A stretch of DNA of 64,000 nt, taken from contig JAFTUV010000033.1 of NCBI GenBank assembly GCA_017466065.1, positions 1 through 64,000 on the forward strand, read 5' to 3'. This document shows positions 1 to 8,387 of this stretch, piece by piece; position 1 is the first letter of the stretch, and each line of letters opens with the position of its first letter. The notes under the pieces were generated by a model, which was not told the origin of the DNA, did not search any database, and worked only from the letters and a program-made list of their open reading frames with translations. This DNA comes from Bacteroidaceae bacterium (GTDB lineage Bacteria > Bacteroidota > Bacteroidia > Bacteroidales > Bacteroidaceae). The translations under genes were made by a program, and so were the position numbers.

Positions 1-109
1 CAGAGGTGACTTGGAAAGTAATATCGCTGCATAAGGGACATTTATGACAAAATCCATCTTTTTTAATTAAATCGGGATTCAGAGCCAAATATAAGGTAGT
101 AAAACGAAA

Positions 110-135
110 CCGGATCAAAAATGCTTTTGACCCGG
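110..135. terminator. Hairpin, probable terminator, related to a second copy at 34161-34198
   Basis: Arms at 110-120 and 125-135 pair with one mismatch around a four-base ATGC loop. The core (TCAAAAATG, then TTTTGACCCGGCTTCT) nearly matches the perfect terminator hairpin at 34161-34198. The rest of bases 1-180 shows no gene that can be called with confidence; whatever lies to the left of the window probably ends here. Confidence 0.45.
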
Positions 136-215
136 CTTCTTGATAATATTATACTTCCTTAACACCAATTAAAGAGTATTTATTGTATCTTCGCCGTGAG
201 AATATTTACGGAACT

Positions 216-1004
216 ATGAGAATATCAGTAACAATATTGCTGGCAATAATGGTGCAGGCTGCCTTTGCACAGAATTATGCCGAACTTGTGGAGAGCGGGA
301 AAAAAGAACTCGAAGAGGGAAAATACGCCAAAGCTGCCGAATATTTCCAACGTGCAGCAAACGCCACAGAAAACAAGAGCGAAAAAATATACACACTCAC
401 CAATTTAGGGTATGCGCAACGTATGAGCGGCAAGAAGGAGAGTGCCGCCGAGAGCTATGCAAAAGCATTGGCAATGGACACTGCATCAATATCGCTCCTC
501 ACGCAACGAGGCAACATTCTGCTGGAACTCGACAGCGCAGAGGCCGCCATCGTCTGTTACGACAAGATATTGGCACGGCAGCCCCTCAACAGAGAAATTC
601 TCCGTTTCAGAGCCGGCGCACACACTGCCGCCGGGAACTTCAAGGAAGGAAAACAGGATTTTATAAAACTAATCTCCACCGACAACAGCGACAAAGGGGC
701 ACGGCTGGGACTTGCGTTGCTCTACGAAAAGGAGGGTAACATAAACGAGGCACTTATGATGCTCGAAGTTCTCATAGAGGAGTGCCCCGAGTGTCCCGAA
801 TATTACATTGCACGCAGCAACATCGAGCGCGCGCAGAAACAGCCCGAACTTGCATTGCAGGATGTGAGAGAGGCGTTAAGACTCGACCCGCGGAATGCCA
901 ATTACCACATTCTGTGTGCCGAACTTTTGCAAGAGCTGGGACACGACGATGCAGCCTTACGCCACCGCCGCAAGGCCGTCAAACTTATGAGCACGCCCCA
1001 ATAA
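216..1004 (+). CDS. Secreted tetratricopeptide-repeat (TPR) protein
   Basis: A 262-residue protein with an N-terminal signal peptide (hydrophobic stretch from residue 3, likely cleavage after AFA near residue 18) followed by about six TPR units covering the rest. TPR units are helix-turn-helix scaffolds that bind other proteins, so a periplasmic assembly or binding role is likely, but the partner is unknown. A longer reading from a TTG at 183 exists, but the ATG at 216 gives a proper signal peptide, and a TATCTTCG promoter-like box lies at about 186-193, which would leave the TTG untranscribed. It is transcribed alone; the next gene begins 235 bases later. The repeats are clear; the specific function is not. 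Confidence 0.8.
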   Translation: MRISVTILLAIMVQAAFAQNYAELVESGKKELEEGKYAKAAEYFQRAANATENKSEKIYTLTNLGYAQRMSGKKESAAESYAKALAMDTASISLLTQRGNILLELDSAEAAIVCYDKILARQPLNREILRFRAGAHTAAGNFKEGKQDFIKLISTDNSDKGARLGLALLYEKEGNINEALMMLEVLIEECPECPEYYIARSNIERAQKQPELALQDVREALRLDPRNANYHILCAELLQELGHDDAALRHRRKAVKLMSTPQ

Positions 1005-1207
1005 CAATCCGGCAAAAATCCTTTTCGGTCTTAAAAAAGCCCCATTCGCTTATTTTTTCGATAAAATTGCCACAATTCTTCACGCAGATAGGCTTATTCT
1101 TATTTGGAATTACTATATTTGCTGTAACCGGCAAAATGCCGGGAGGCAGTATAATTCCACCATTGGCAAGGAGGCTGCTACAAAAAGTTTTTTAATAGAA
1201 TTTAAAA

Positions 1208-1225
1208 ATTTCCTATAAAGGAAAT
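1208..1225. promoter_or_regulatory. Perfect palindrome, candidate operator of the AraC-type gene
   Basis: ATTTCCT (1208-1214), spacer ATAA, AGGAAAT (1219-1225): a perfect 7-base inverted repeat ending 14 bases before the ATG at 1240 and touching a TAnnTTTG-like box (TACCTTGG, 1225-1232). A regulator bound here would block the promoter. A second short palindrome, CCGGCA-AAA-TGCCGG, is at 1128-1142. Nothing else is recognisable in the 235-base gap from 1005 to 1239. Confidence 0.45.
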
Positions 1226-1239
1226 ACCTTGGCAAAATT

Positions 1240-1674
1240 ATGACCGCAACAAATACAAAGCCTTACAACATTAAGGAAAGAACCGAAAAGAACGCGCCCT
1301 ACCGCAACCTCATACGAGCAGAGCTTGCCGACGAGCTGTACGACAAAATCCTACGCATAATAGTTATTGAAAAAAAATACCGCGAAAAGGATTTCTCGGC
1401 AAAGGCACTTGCCAATGAGCTAAACACAAACACCCGTTACCTCTCGGCTGTTATAAATTCGAGATTCAAGACCAATTTTTCGAGCCTTGTCAACGAATAC
1501 CGCATAAAGGAGGCACTGCATTGTATGACCGACAAGAGATATGCCAATATGACAATCGAGGAGATTGGGCTCGCAGTAGGGTTTGCCAACAGACAATCGT
1601 TCTATGCTTCGTTCTACCGCATAATGGGCGAAACACCGAATAGTTACAGGAAAAGGAATTTCATCACAAAGTAA
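1240..1674 (+). CDS. AraC-family helix-turn-helix DNA-binding protein
   Basis: A 144-residue protein that is little more than an AraC/XylS DNA-binding domain. Residues about 45-140 carry two helix-turn-helix units: the first around FSAKALANELNTNTRYLS, the second ending in the family signature (GFANRQSFYASFYRIMGETP). There is no separate ligand-binding or histidine-kinase module, so it is either a stand-alone regulator or one acting with a partner. A palindrome overlaps its promoter region, so self-regulation is plausible. Its TAA stop codon (1672-1674) is also the left target duplication of a small palindromic element, so the original 3' end may have been altered slightly by the insertion. 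Confidence 0.85.
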   Translation: MTATNTKPYNIKERTEKNAPYRNLIRAELADELYDKILRIIVIEKKYREKDFSAKALANELNTNTRYLSAVINSRFKTNFSSLVNEYRIKEALHCMTDKRYANMTIEEIGLAVGFANRQSFYASFYRIMGETPNSYRKRNFITK

Positions 1675-1860
1675 GAAGCTGTTTAAATTTATATCGCCAA
1701 AATTTTTATAGAGCGAGGATAGAATGTTTATTTCTTTTTTAAGGGCGTGTAGCGGGCTACATAACCGCGAAAAAGAAGGAAACAGACATTCTCGAATATA
1801 AAAATGGTGAAACATTCGGCTTCTATAAGAAAAATATTTTTTAGAAATTTAAACAGCTTC
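1675..1860. mobile_element. MITE-like palindromic element, 186 bp, flanked by TAA duplications
   Basis: The ends are perfect inverted repeats (GAAGCTGTTTAAATTT at 1675-1690 and its reverse complement at 1845-1860). A TAA lies immediately outside each end (1672-1674 and 1861-1863), as expected for a 3-bp target duplication. The interior continues as an imperfect palindrome, with AGAATGT arms at about 1722 and 1786 and a centre TGTAGC-GG-GCTACA at about 1749-1762. It has no coding capacity. Non-autonomous elements with 3-bp T-N-A duplications are typically moved by IS5-family (IS1031-type) transposases; that assignment is inference. Confidence 0.75.
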
Positions 1861-1869
1861 TAACAAAGA

Positions 1870-2514
1870 ATGACTGAACATTTACACGAAACAACAAAGA
1901 AAATAAAACAGAGCCTCAGGCTATCGATGAACGGCATCGTTTCGATGCACCAGCGCAAGCAGGGGCTCGACTATAAGATAAATTTCGGAGTCGAGGTTCC
2001 ACGTTTAAAATCAATCGCACAGGAATATACCCCCGACAAAGAGCTTGCAAACGCACTCTGGCAGGAAAATATCAGAGAGTGCAAGCTGCTGGCCATTTTT
2101 CTTATGCCACAGGAGCATTACAGCGAAATTGCCGAAAAATGGATAGCCGAGACTCCCTTCACCGAGATTGCCGACCACCTTGCAATGAATATCCTGTGCA
2201 AGCTGCCCACAGCCACGAGCGATGCACTGCGCTGGATAGAGCAGGGAGAAGGGCTCGCACAATATTGCGGTTATCTCACACTCACTCACCTCATAAGAAA
2301 AGGGGGCCGGCTCTCCCCTGCCGACGAGGAGAAATTCTGCAAGCGAATATCAGCACTCTTCACAGGCGACGCAAACAGCCCGCTTACACGCACGGCATTC
2401 ACCGCACTATGCCGTTACATAGACACCGACGAGAGCCGTGCACGTTCCATCTGCGCCATAGCCGGCGAGGGCAGCAAACTGTCGGCTATGATAGCCGATT
2501 ACACCGGACGCTGA
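1870..2514 (+). CDS. AlkD-like HEAT-repeat protein (DNA alkylation repair family)
   Basis: A 214-residue, mostly helical protein resembling the AlkD/AlkC DNA alkylation repair family (PF08713). Those enzymes are DNA glycosylases that remove bulky alkylated bases using stacked HEAT-like repeats rather than base flipping. Family-like features are the N-terminal FGVEVPRLKSIAQ segment and the following repeats of paired helices (for example LAIFLMPQEH and DHLAMNILCKLP). Length is close to the family's roughly 220-240 residues. The start follows the MITE directly (TAACAAAGAATG), so its promoter may lie in or be supplied by the element. The substrate cannot be read from sequence, and a non-catalytic member is possible. 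Confidence 0.7.
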   Translation: MTEHLHETTKKIKQSLRLSMNGIVSMHQRKQGLDYKINFGVEVPRLKSIAQEYTPDKELANALWQENIRECKLLAIFLMPQEHYSEIAEKWIAETPFTEIADHLAMNILCKLPTATSDALRWIEQGEGLAQYCGYLTLTHLIRKGGRLSPADEEKFCKRISALFTGDANSPLTRTAFTALCRYIDTDESRARSICAIAGEGSKLSAMIADYTGR

Positions 2515-2588
2515 TGCCACAGATGCCATCGTAACATATTTTCGCATAAAAAAAGAGAATATAACGGCATATATTGTAAAAAAAGAGG

Positions 2589-2596
2589 TAACTTTG
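2589..2596 (+). promoter_or_regulatory. Promoter box TAACTTTG for the fur-purA-peptidase-hisS operon
   Basis: A perfect match to the Bacteroidota -7 consensus TAnnTTTG, 20 bases before the first ATG of the fur-like gene. No clear TTTG at -33 is present (TTG at 2574-2576 is too close). Confidence 0.6.
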
Positions 2597-2616
2597 TATG
2601 CAATATCCTAAAAAGA

Positions 2617-3087
2617 ATGAATAACACCGGCGAGGATACAATTATGCAGATATTAACCGACTATTTGAAGGTTAACAAAATGCGTTGTACCCCCGAACGT
2701 TATGCAATCTTGAAGGCCATTTACTCGATAAACGGCAGTTTCGATATTGAAACGCTGCTCACATATATGGAAAAGAACGAAAAGTTCAGAGTGAGCCGCG
2801 CAACCATATACAACACGATAACGTTACTCATTAACGCCAATCTTGTTACCCACCACCAATTCGGGCAGGAGTCGAAATACGAAAAATGTTTCAACAGCGG
2901 CAAAGGGCATTTAGTGTGCACCAACTGCCATAAAGTGGTGGAGATTAACGACCTTGATTTAACAGACAAACTAACCGCGAATATAAAAAAATTTCATTTA
3001 ACCCATTACTCTCTATACATCTACGGGCTATGCAACAAATGCCATCAGGCAGCAAAGCGACGCAGAGCGAGGGTAAAAAAAAGTTAG
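2617..3087 (+). CDS. Fur-family metal-dependent transcriptional repressor
   Basis: A 156-residue Fur/PerR-type regulator. The N-terminal winged helix (residues about 15-90) includes the recognition-helix segment VSRATIYNTI. The C-terminal dimerisation domain has the structural zinc site formed by two CxxC pairs (CTNC after HLV, and CNKC near the end). Such proteins bind DNA when loaded with iron, zinc or manganese, or sense peroxide; which type this is cannot be decided here. The tail is unusually basic (KRRRARVKK). An internal ATG at 2644 is an alternative start. It is the first gene of a tight run: purA begins 5 bases after its stop. Confidence 0.88.
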   Translation: MNNTGEDTIMQILTDYLKVNKMRCTPERYAILKAIYSINGSFDIETLLTYMEKNEKFRVSRATIYNTITLLINANLVTHHQFGQESKYEKCFNSGKGHLVCTNCHKVVEINDLDLTDKLTANIKKFHLTHYSLYIYGLCNKCHQAAKRRRARVKKS

Positions 3088-3091
3088 ACAA

Positions 3092-4360
3092 ATGAAGCAG
3101 AATATCGACGTACTTTTAGGATTACAGTGGGGCGACGAAGGCAAAGGAAAAATCGTAGATGTGCTTACCCCCAAGTATGATGTGGTAGCCCGTTTCCAAG
3201 GCGGCCCCAATGCCGGACACACATTGGAATTCAACGGAAAGAAATTTGTATTGCGTTCAATACCCTCGGGAATTTTCCAAGGCGAACAGACAAACATAAT
3301 AGGCAACGGCGTGGTACTCGACCCCGCGCTCTTCAAAGGAGAGGCCGAGGACCTTGTAAAAGCCGGATACGACCTCACGAAGAACCTCTTTATTTCGAAG
3401 AAGGCTCATCTTATCCTCCCTACCCACCGCATTCTCGATGCTGCATACGAAGCTGCAAAGGGCGACGCAAAAGTGGGCACCACAGGCAAAGGCATCGGCC
3501 CCACATACACCGACAAGATAAGCCGTAACGGCTTGCGCGTGGGCGACATTCTCGAAAATTTCGAGGCTAAATATGCCGCGGCAAAGGCACGCCACGAGGA
3601 GATACTCAAAAATATGAATTATAGCTACGACATTTCAGAAATGGAGATAAAGTGGCTCGAAGGTATCGAGTATCTTAAAAAGTTCCGCCTCATCGACAGC
3701 GAACAGATGGTAAACGACCTTATGAACGAGGGCAAGAGTGTTCTTGGAGAGGGTGCGCAGGGCAGTATGCTCGACATTGACTTCGGCAGCTACCCCTTTG
3801 TAACATCATCGAACACAGTGTGTGCCGGTGCTTGCACAGGACTCGGCATTGCACCCGGCAGAATAGGCAATGTCTATGGAATTACCAAGGCCTACTGCAC
3901 ACGCGTGGGCGCAGGCCCCTTCCCCACTGAGCTGTTCGACGAGACAGGCAAGGAGGTGCGCGACCGTGGCCACGAATATGGTGCCGTGACAGGCCGTGAA
4001 CGCCGTTGCGGTTGGATAGACCTTGTAGCTCTCAAATATACAATTATGGTGAACGGTGTTACCCACCTCATACTTATGAAGAGCGATGTGCTCGACACTT
4101 TCCCCACCATAAAGGCTTGCATCGCCTACAAGAAGAACGGCGAGACACTCACACATCTGCCCTACGACATTGAGGGCGTGGAGCCTGTGTACACCGAACT
4201 CAAAGGCTGGATGACCGACCTCACACAGCTCAAAAGCGAAGAGGAGCTGCCACAAGCATTCAAGGATTACATTAAATTCCTCGAAGATGAATTAGGCGTT
4301 CCCGTAAAATATCTCTCTATCGGACCCGACAGAGACCAGACAATAGAGCGTTCAATTTAA
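3092..4360 (+). CDS. purA: Adenylosuccinate synthase
   Basis: A 422-residue enzyme that joins IMP and aspartate using GTP, the first committed step from IMP to AMP in the cytoplasm. The N-terminal signature QWGDEGKGK carries the catalytic Asp and the GTP-binding lysines, and NAGHT carries the catalytic His. The family motif QGSMLDIDFGSYPFVTSS is present in the middle, with the C-terminal base-binding NKxD-like segment (MKSDVLD). Length is normal. It sits directly behind the Fur-like gene and 10 bases ahead of the peptidase gene, so the four genes to hisS are probably one transcript. Confidence 0.97.
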   Translation: MKQNIDVLLGLQWGDEGKGKIVDVLTPKYDVVARFQGGPNAGHTLEFNGKKFVLRSIPSGIFQGEQTNIIGNGVVLDPALFKGEAEDLVKAGYDLTKNLFISKKAHLILPTHRILDAAYEAAKGDAKVGTTGKGIGPTYTDKISRNGLRVGDILENFEAKYAAAKARHEEILKNMNYSYDISEMEIKWLEGIEYLKKFRLIDSEQMVNDLMNEGKSVLGEGAQGSMLDIDFGSYPFVTSSNTVCAGACTGLGIAPGRIGNVYGITKAYCTRVGAGPFPTELFDETGKEVRDRGHEYGAVTGRERRCGWIDLVALKYTIMVNGVTHLILMKSDVLDTFPTIKACIAYKKNGETLTHLPYDIEGVEPVYTELKGWMTDLTQLKSEEELPQAFKDYIKFLEDELGVPVKYLSIGPDRDQTIERSI

Positions 4361-4370
4361 AATAAACAAT

Positions 4371-5096
4371 ATGAATATACTATCATCTATAACCGCCTAT
4401 GCACAGACGAGTGTGGGATACGACTACACCTACCTTTTCCTGTTCATCGGCATTGCAATAGTAAGCTACATAGTACAGGCCAACCTGAAAAGCAAGTTCG
4501 AGAAATTCTCGAAAATGCCCATCGGGATGACCGGTCGCGAGATTGCCGAGAAGATGTTGCGCGACAACGGCATTTACGATGTTACCGTGACAAGCACTCC
4601 CGGAATGCTCACCGACCACTACAACCCCACCAACAAGACCGTTAACCTGAGCAGCGGAGTTTATAACTCGGCAAGCATTGCGGCAGCAGCCGTGGCGGCA
4701 CACGAGTGCGGGCACGCCTTGCAGCACGCACACGCATACGCACCGCTCACTATGCGTTCGAAACTGGTGCCTGTGGTGCAGTTCTCATCGAGCATAATGT
4801 CGTGGATATTGCTCATAGGAATTCTCACCGTGCAGACCTTTCCCGGAATACTGCTTGCCGGCATTGTCCTCTTTGCAATGACCACGATATTCAGCTTCAT
4901 CACACTGCCCGTGGAGGTTGACGCGAGCCGTCGCGCCCTCACTTGGCTATCGGCAGCCGGCATCACCAATGCAAGCAACCACAAATATGCCACAAGCGCA
5001 CTGCGCTCGGCGGCATACACATACGTGGTAGCGGCTCTCTCGTCGCTCGCCACACTGCTCTACTATGTAATGATATATCTTAACCGACGCGACTAA
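4371..5096 (+). CDS. Membrane-bound neutral zinc metallopeptidase (YugP-like, PF04298)
   Basis: A 241-residue integral membrane protein. A first membrane segment lies at residues about 17-36. The zinc site HECGHALQH is near residue 105, with His ligands and a catalytic Glu as in HExxH peptidases. Two adjacent hydrophobic segments follow (about 135-180) and one more near the C-terminus. The EVDASRRAL segment after the second pair matches the third metal-ligand region of the family. The physiological substrate of these peptidases is unknown. The stop codon overlaps the hisS start by one base (TAATG), indicating translational coupling. Confidence 0.85.
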   Translation: MNILSSITAYAQTSVGYDYTYLFLFIGIAIVSYIVQANLKSKFEKFSKMPIGMTGREIAEKMLRDNGIYDVTVTSTPGMLTDHYNPTNKTVNLSSGVYNSASIAAAAVAAHECGHALQHAHAYAPLTMRSKLVPVVQFSSSIMSWILLIGILTVQTFPGILLAGIVLFAMTTIFSFITLPVEVDASRRALTWLSAAGITNASNHKYATSALRSAAYTYVVAALSSLATLLYYVMIYLNRRD

Positions 5097-6457
5097 TGGC
5101 AGCAAAACCATCAATACCCAAAGGAACACGCGACTTTTCGCCCACAGAAATGGCGAAGAGAAACTACATATTCGACACTATACGCAAAGCATTCCACATA
5201 TTCGGCTTCAAGCAGATTGAAACTCCTGCAATGGAGAATTTGAGCACGCTTATGGGAAAATATGGCGACGAGGGCGACAAGCTACTCTTCAAGATACAGA
5301 ATTCCGGCGACTATTTCAGCGGGCTCACCGACGAGGAACTGCTCAGCCGCAACGCTGCGAAATTAGCATCGAAATTCTGCGAGAAAGGATTGCGATACGA
5401 CCTCACCGTGCCTTTTGCACGCTATGTGGTTATGCACCGCGACGAGCTTGTGTTCCCCTTCAAGCGTTACCAGATACAGCCCGTGTGGCGTGCCGACCGC
5501 CCGCAGAAGGGACGCTACCGTGAGTTCTATCAGTGCGACGCCGACATTATCGGCAATAACTCGCTCATCAACGAAGTGGAGCTCATACAGCTCATCGACT
5601 ATGTATTCAGCAAGCTGAACATACGCGTAGCGATAAAACTCAACAACAGAAAAATTCTCGCCGGCATTGCCGAGGTTATAGGCGAGCCCGAAAAGATTGT
5701 CGATATTACCGTAGCCATCGACAAAATTGACAAGATAGGGCTCGACGGCGTTATTGCCGAGCTTAAAGAGAAAGGCATCGGCGACGCTTCTATCGAAAAA
5801 CTCTTACCCATTCTGCAAGCACAGGGTGGCAACGAGGAGAAATTACAGATTATCGCCGACACACTGCGTGGCAACGCCACAGGCGAAAAGGGCGTGGAGG
5901 AGACGAGCTTCATCCTAAACACCATAAAGGAGTTGAAGATAAAGAGCGCACTCGACCTCGATCTTACCCTCGCACGCGGCCTCAACTACTACACGGGAGC
6001 CATTCTCGAAGTAAAAGCACTCGATGTTACAATAGGCAGCATCACCGGCGGCGGCCGTTACGACAACCTCACCGGAGTATTCGGCCTCGAAGGAGTGTCG
6101 GGCGTGGGAATATCCTTTGGCGCCGACCGCATATACGATGTAATGAACCAACTGTCGCTCTACCCCAACGAAGCTATAAACAACACACAGATTATGTTCG
6201 TGAACTTCGGCGAGAGAGAGGCTATTCACTCGCTCGGCATCATCGGCGAGCTACGCGCCTGCGGAATTTCGGCCGAACTGTTCCCCAGCAGCGATAAGAT
6301 GAAAAAACAGATGGGGTATGCCAACAACCACGCAATTCCCTACGTTGCTATCATTGGTGAACAGGAGATTGCCGACGGTACCATTGCCGTTAAGAATATG
6401 GCTACCGGCGAGCAGAAACAGATGACCACCGAGGAACTTAAAAGCCTGTTGGCGTAA
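5096..6457 (+). CDS. hisS: Histidyl-tRNA synthetase
   Basis: A 453-residue class II aminoacyl-tRNA synthetase that charges tRNA-His. Motif 1 lies near the N-terminus (KGTRDFSP), motif 2 around residues 110-140 with the [21 protein letters not shown] stretch, and the histidine-specific loop as [12 protein letters not shown]. Motif 3 is GGGRYDNL followed by [11 protein letters not shown]. The anticodon-binding domain occupies the last 90 residues. Length matches bacterial HisRS, and the ATG overlaps the stop of the upstream peptidase. A terminator follows 26 bases after the stop, so this closes the operon. Confidence 0.97.
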   Translation: MAAKPSIPKGTRDFSPTEMAKRNYIFDTIRKAFHIFGFKQIETPAMENLSTLMGKYGDEGDKLLFKIQNSGDYFSGLTDEELLSRNAAKLASKFCEKGLRYDLTVPFARYVVMHRDELVFPFKRYQIQPVWRADRPQKGRYREFYQCDADIIGNNSLINEVELIQLIDYVFSKLNIRVAIKLNNRKILAGIAEVIGEPEKIVDITVAIDKIDKIGLDGVIAELKEKGIGDASIEKLLPILQAQGGNEEKLQIIADTLRGNATGEKGVEETSFILNTIKELKIKSALDLDLTLARGLNYYTGAILEVKALDVTIGSITGGGRYDNLTGVFGLEGVSGVGISFGADRIYDVMNQLSLYPNEAINNTQIMFVNFGEREAIHSLGIIGELRACGISAELFPSSDKMKKQMGYANNHAIPYVAIIGEQEIADGTIAVKNMATGEQKQMTTEELKSLLA

Positions 6458-6482
6458 AAAAGAATAAGAGAATAAATTACCA

Positions 6483-6519
6483 AGAGGGACAGCCTAAACA
6501 AACTGTCCCTCTATTTTTG
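6483..6519 (+). terminator. Rho-independent terminator after hisS
   Basis: Ten-base perfect stem AGAGGGACAG / CTGTCCCTCT (6483-6492 and 6503-6512) followed by TATTTTTG. It closes the fur-purA-peptidase-hisS transcript. Confidence 0.85.
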
Positions 6520-6585
6520 TTAGCGAATAAACATAATATCTGGGCCGGGGGGAGTAAAAAGCAGAATAAATTATCCCCATCCTTT

Positions 6586-6999
6586 TCAATTCCTATGCAG
6601 CACCCCGTGGTTGCCGTCGACCTTCCACTTTCCATCGATAAAGAGCAGATGCACAGTCATCGTGGCAGTGCCGTTAAGAGGTGTTTCTCCCTGTAACTCC
6701 ACATACGCCTCGCTGCCATAGATCTTTGTATCGAGCACGCGATAATCGGCTTTGTAACCTTCGGTGCGTTCCCAATATTCATCGGAGCGTAGTGCCATAT
6801 CAAGATAGTCGCAAAATACCTCATATTCGACAGGATTGGAAAAATGCAGATGCTTTTTCACAAATGTAATATCGCCCGAGGTTATTGCATTGTAGAGCTT
6901 AACCGCAACCTCGTCGGGAGGTGTGGGGGCCGGCTTGCTGCAAGCGACACCGAGGAGTGTGGCGAAGAGTGCCACAAAGATATATGCAATTTTTTTCAT
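6586..6999 (-). CDS. Small lipoprotein with NTF2-like (DUF4878-type) domain
   Basis: A 137-residue protein. The start is taken at MKKIAYIFV rather than a start 21 codons upstream, because it gives a clean lipoprotein signal peptide with the acylated Cys in GVACSK near residue 21. The rest resembles the DUF4878/NTF2-like fold found in many Bacteroidota lipoproteins: a helical part (AVKLYNAITSGDITFVKKHL) and a strand-rich end finishing in FIDGKWKVDG. Family members are small envelope proteins with no known activity. It stands alone, converging on hisS. Confidence 0.75.
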   Translation of the reverse strand: MKKIAYIFVALFATLLGVACSKPAPTPPDEVAVKLYNAITSGDITFVKKHLHFSNPVEYEVFCDYLDMALRSDEYWERTEGYKADYRVLDTKIYGSEAYVELQGETPLNGTATMTVHLLFIDGKWKVDGNHGVLHRN

Positions 7000-7110
7000 C
7001 GTTTCTTTATTTAACACGCGAAAATAGCAATAAAATCCCAAACACGGGAAGATAAGCGACATTTATTTAGGCAATAATATAGCTGTTGACCCAAAAATTG
7101 TCTGGTTGAT

Positions 7111-7193
7111 GTCATATCGAAGAAGCATCGCGACTGAGATATCTCAGCAATGTTTTTTTGAGATCCCTCGTCGCTCCGCTCTGTCGGGATGAC
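7111..7193. repeat. Palindromic intergenic repeat (REP-like)
   Basis: Arms of about 35 bases, beginning GTCATatCGA and ending in ATCTCA, face each other imperfectly across a T-rich loop (7111-7146 and about 7159-7193). The arm carries GCGACGAG, CTCCGCT and GATGAC, the same words found in the longer palindromes at 10697-10884 and 39307-39460. It is a shorter, more diverged member of the same family, lying between two leftward genes. Confidence 0.65.
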
Positions 7194-7241
7194 ATTTTCG
7201 CGAAGAAATGTTGTCGCGGGTCAATATCTATATTATTACTT

Positions 7242-8099
7242 TTATTTATCGAGCAGAAGAGATATATCCACACTGTCCGGCAGAAAGAGAGCCTCATCGA
7301 CAAGAGTGCGCATCATACAGCAAGGCTCACCCTTGCCCTGCACAAAAGCACGCATTGCATCGACGACAAAATGCACGCAGAGTGACTGCAACATAAAATC
7401 TCTCGCCACAGGCGATGCCGAGTAACATTCAAGCAACAAAGGCCCGTCACTATCGACCGCCACAAAAGCAACGGCAGCAATGCTGCTACCCTCGTAAACG
7501 GCAAACACGCCACCACCCTGTGCGCAGCAGTTAAAAAAGTTCATCGCTATTGAGGAGGAAGAGTGAACCACCGAGGGGGCGTTACGACGCTGCTGCTCAA
7601 TGCAGAAATCTGTCATACGGGAAGAAAAATCGGCCTCCTCGAAGCGCAGCCCCACGCCCCCGACAAGCGGCTTTTGCAAATATTCGACCGCCCTTGCGGA
7701 GCAGGTAACATAGCCCAATCGTGAGTAGTAATCCCGCAAGGCCGGCGATGCGGGGAGCAGGTAAAGAAGTTTCACTCCACGACAGCGCAAAAGCTCCTCC
7801 ACACGCTCCATAAGCAGTTGCATATATCCACGGCCACGGCAATCGGCAACAGTGACAACAGCATAAATGTAGGCCGCGGAGTGCTCCTCGCCACCCACAC
7901 GGAGTGTACAGGGCAAGGCATAAAGCGCAGACACTACCCTGCCACCCACCGACAGCGTGTGGGCACACCCGTCACAGGGAAAATGGGTAAAAAAGGCTTC
8001 GATAAACTCACGGCTGTCGCCAAAAGCCTCTTGCCACAACCCATATAATTGTTCCTTCACTGCCGATGGGCGCAATATGTCGAAAAGCGGTTGCTGCAT
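7242..8099 (-). CDS. GNAT-family N-acetyltransferase
   Basis: A 285-residue acetyl-CoA-dependent acyltransferase. The GNAT core lies in residues about 60-140, with the acetyl-CoA pyrophosphate-binding motif in VADCRGRGYMQLLMERV (RGRGY is the Q/RxxGxG/A signature). The C-terminal half is unlike small GNAT enzymes and suggests an Eis-like two-domain layout, although it is short for that family. The start at MQQPLFDIL is preferred because the upstream in-frame codons are not protein-like. The acceptor substrate is unknown. It is transcribed alone, divergent from pta. Confidence 0.75.
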   Translation of the reverse strand: MQQPLFDILRPSAVKEQLYGLWQEAFGDSREFIEAFFTHFPCDGCAHTLSVGGRVVSALYALPCTLRVGGEEHSAAYIYAVVTVADCRGRGYMQLLMERVEELLRCRGVKLLYLLPASPALRDYYSRLGYVTCSARAVEYLQKPLVGGVGLRFEEADFSSRMTDFCIEQQRRNAPSVVHSSSSIAMNFFNCCAQGGGVFAVYEGSSIAAVAFVAVDSDGPLLLECYSASPVARDFMLQSLCVHFVVDAMRAFVQGKGEPCCMMRTLVDEALFLPDSVDISLLLDK

Positions 8100-8168
8100 A
8101 AAAAAAATCAATCGTTGTGCGAATATACACCTATGCCGCAAATTTATAAATAAATTTCAGCCACATAT

Positions 8169-8200
8169 TTTGTTAAAAGCATTAAATTAGCGTAACTTTG
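8169..8200 (+). promoter_or_regulatory. Promoter of pta-ackA
   Basis: TTTG at 8169-8172, a 20-base spacer and TAACTTTG at 8193-8200 match the Bacteroidota -33/-7 consensus. The transcript would carry a leader of about 180 bases (8207-8387) with one small hairpin (TGTGGCaaaGCCACA, about 8219-8233). No known riboswitch is recognised in it. Confidence 0.8.
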
Positions 8201-8387
8201 CAGTTGAATATTACATTTTGTGGCAAAGCCACACTATATATCACCAATTGTTGCCTCACCGGTTGCCGTCAGCAACACTCCAACAGCCGCACGACCTTGC
8301 CTCTGTCGCAACACAATATGCCTGCGAGATAACATTCCACAGACAACATTTTTTAGAATTCAGTGAAACTATAATAAATATACAACA

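Noticed and set aside
1..140. Short minus-strand reading frame with a zinc-ribbon-like CHKCPLC stretch running off the left edge
   Set aside because: Only about 45 codons are visible, there is no proper start codon, and the frame runs through the hairpin at 110-135. It may be the 5' end of a gene outside the window or chance.
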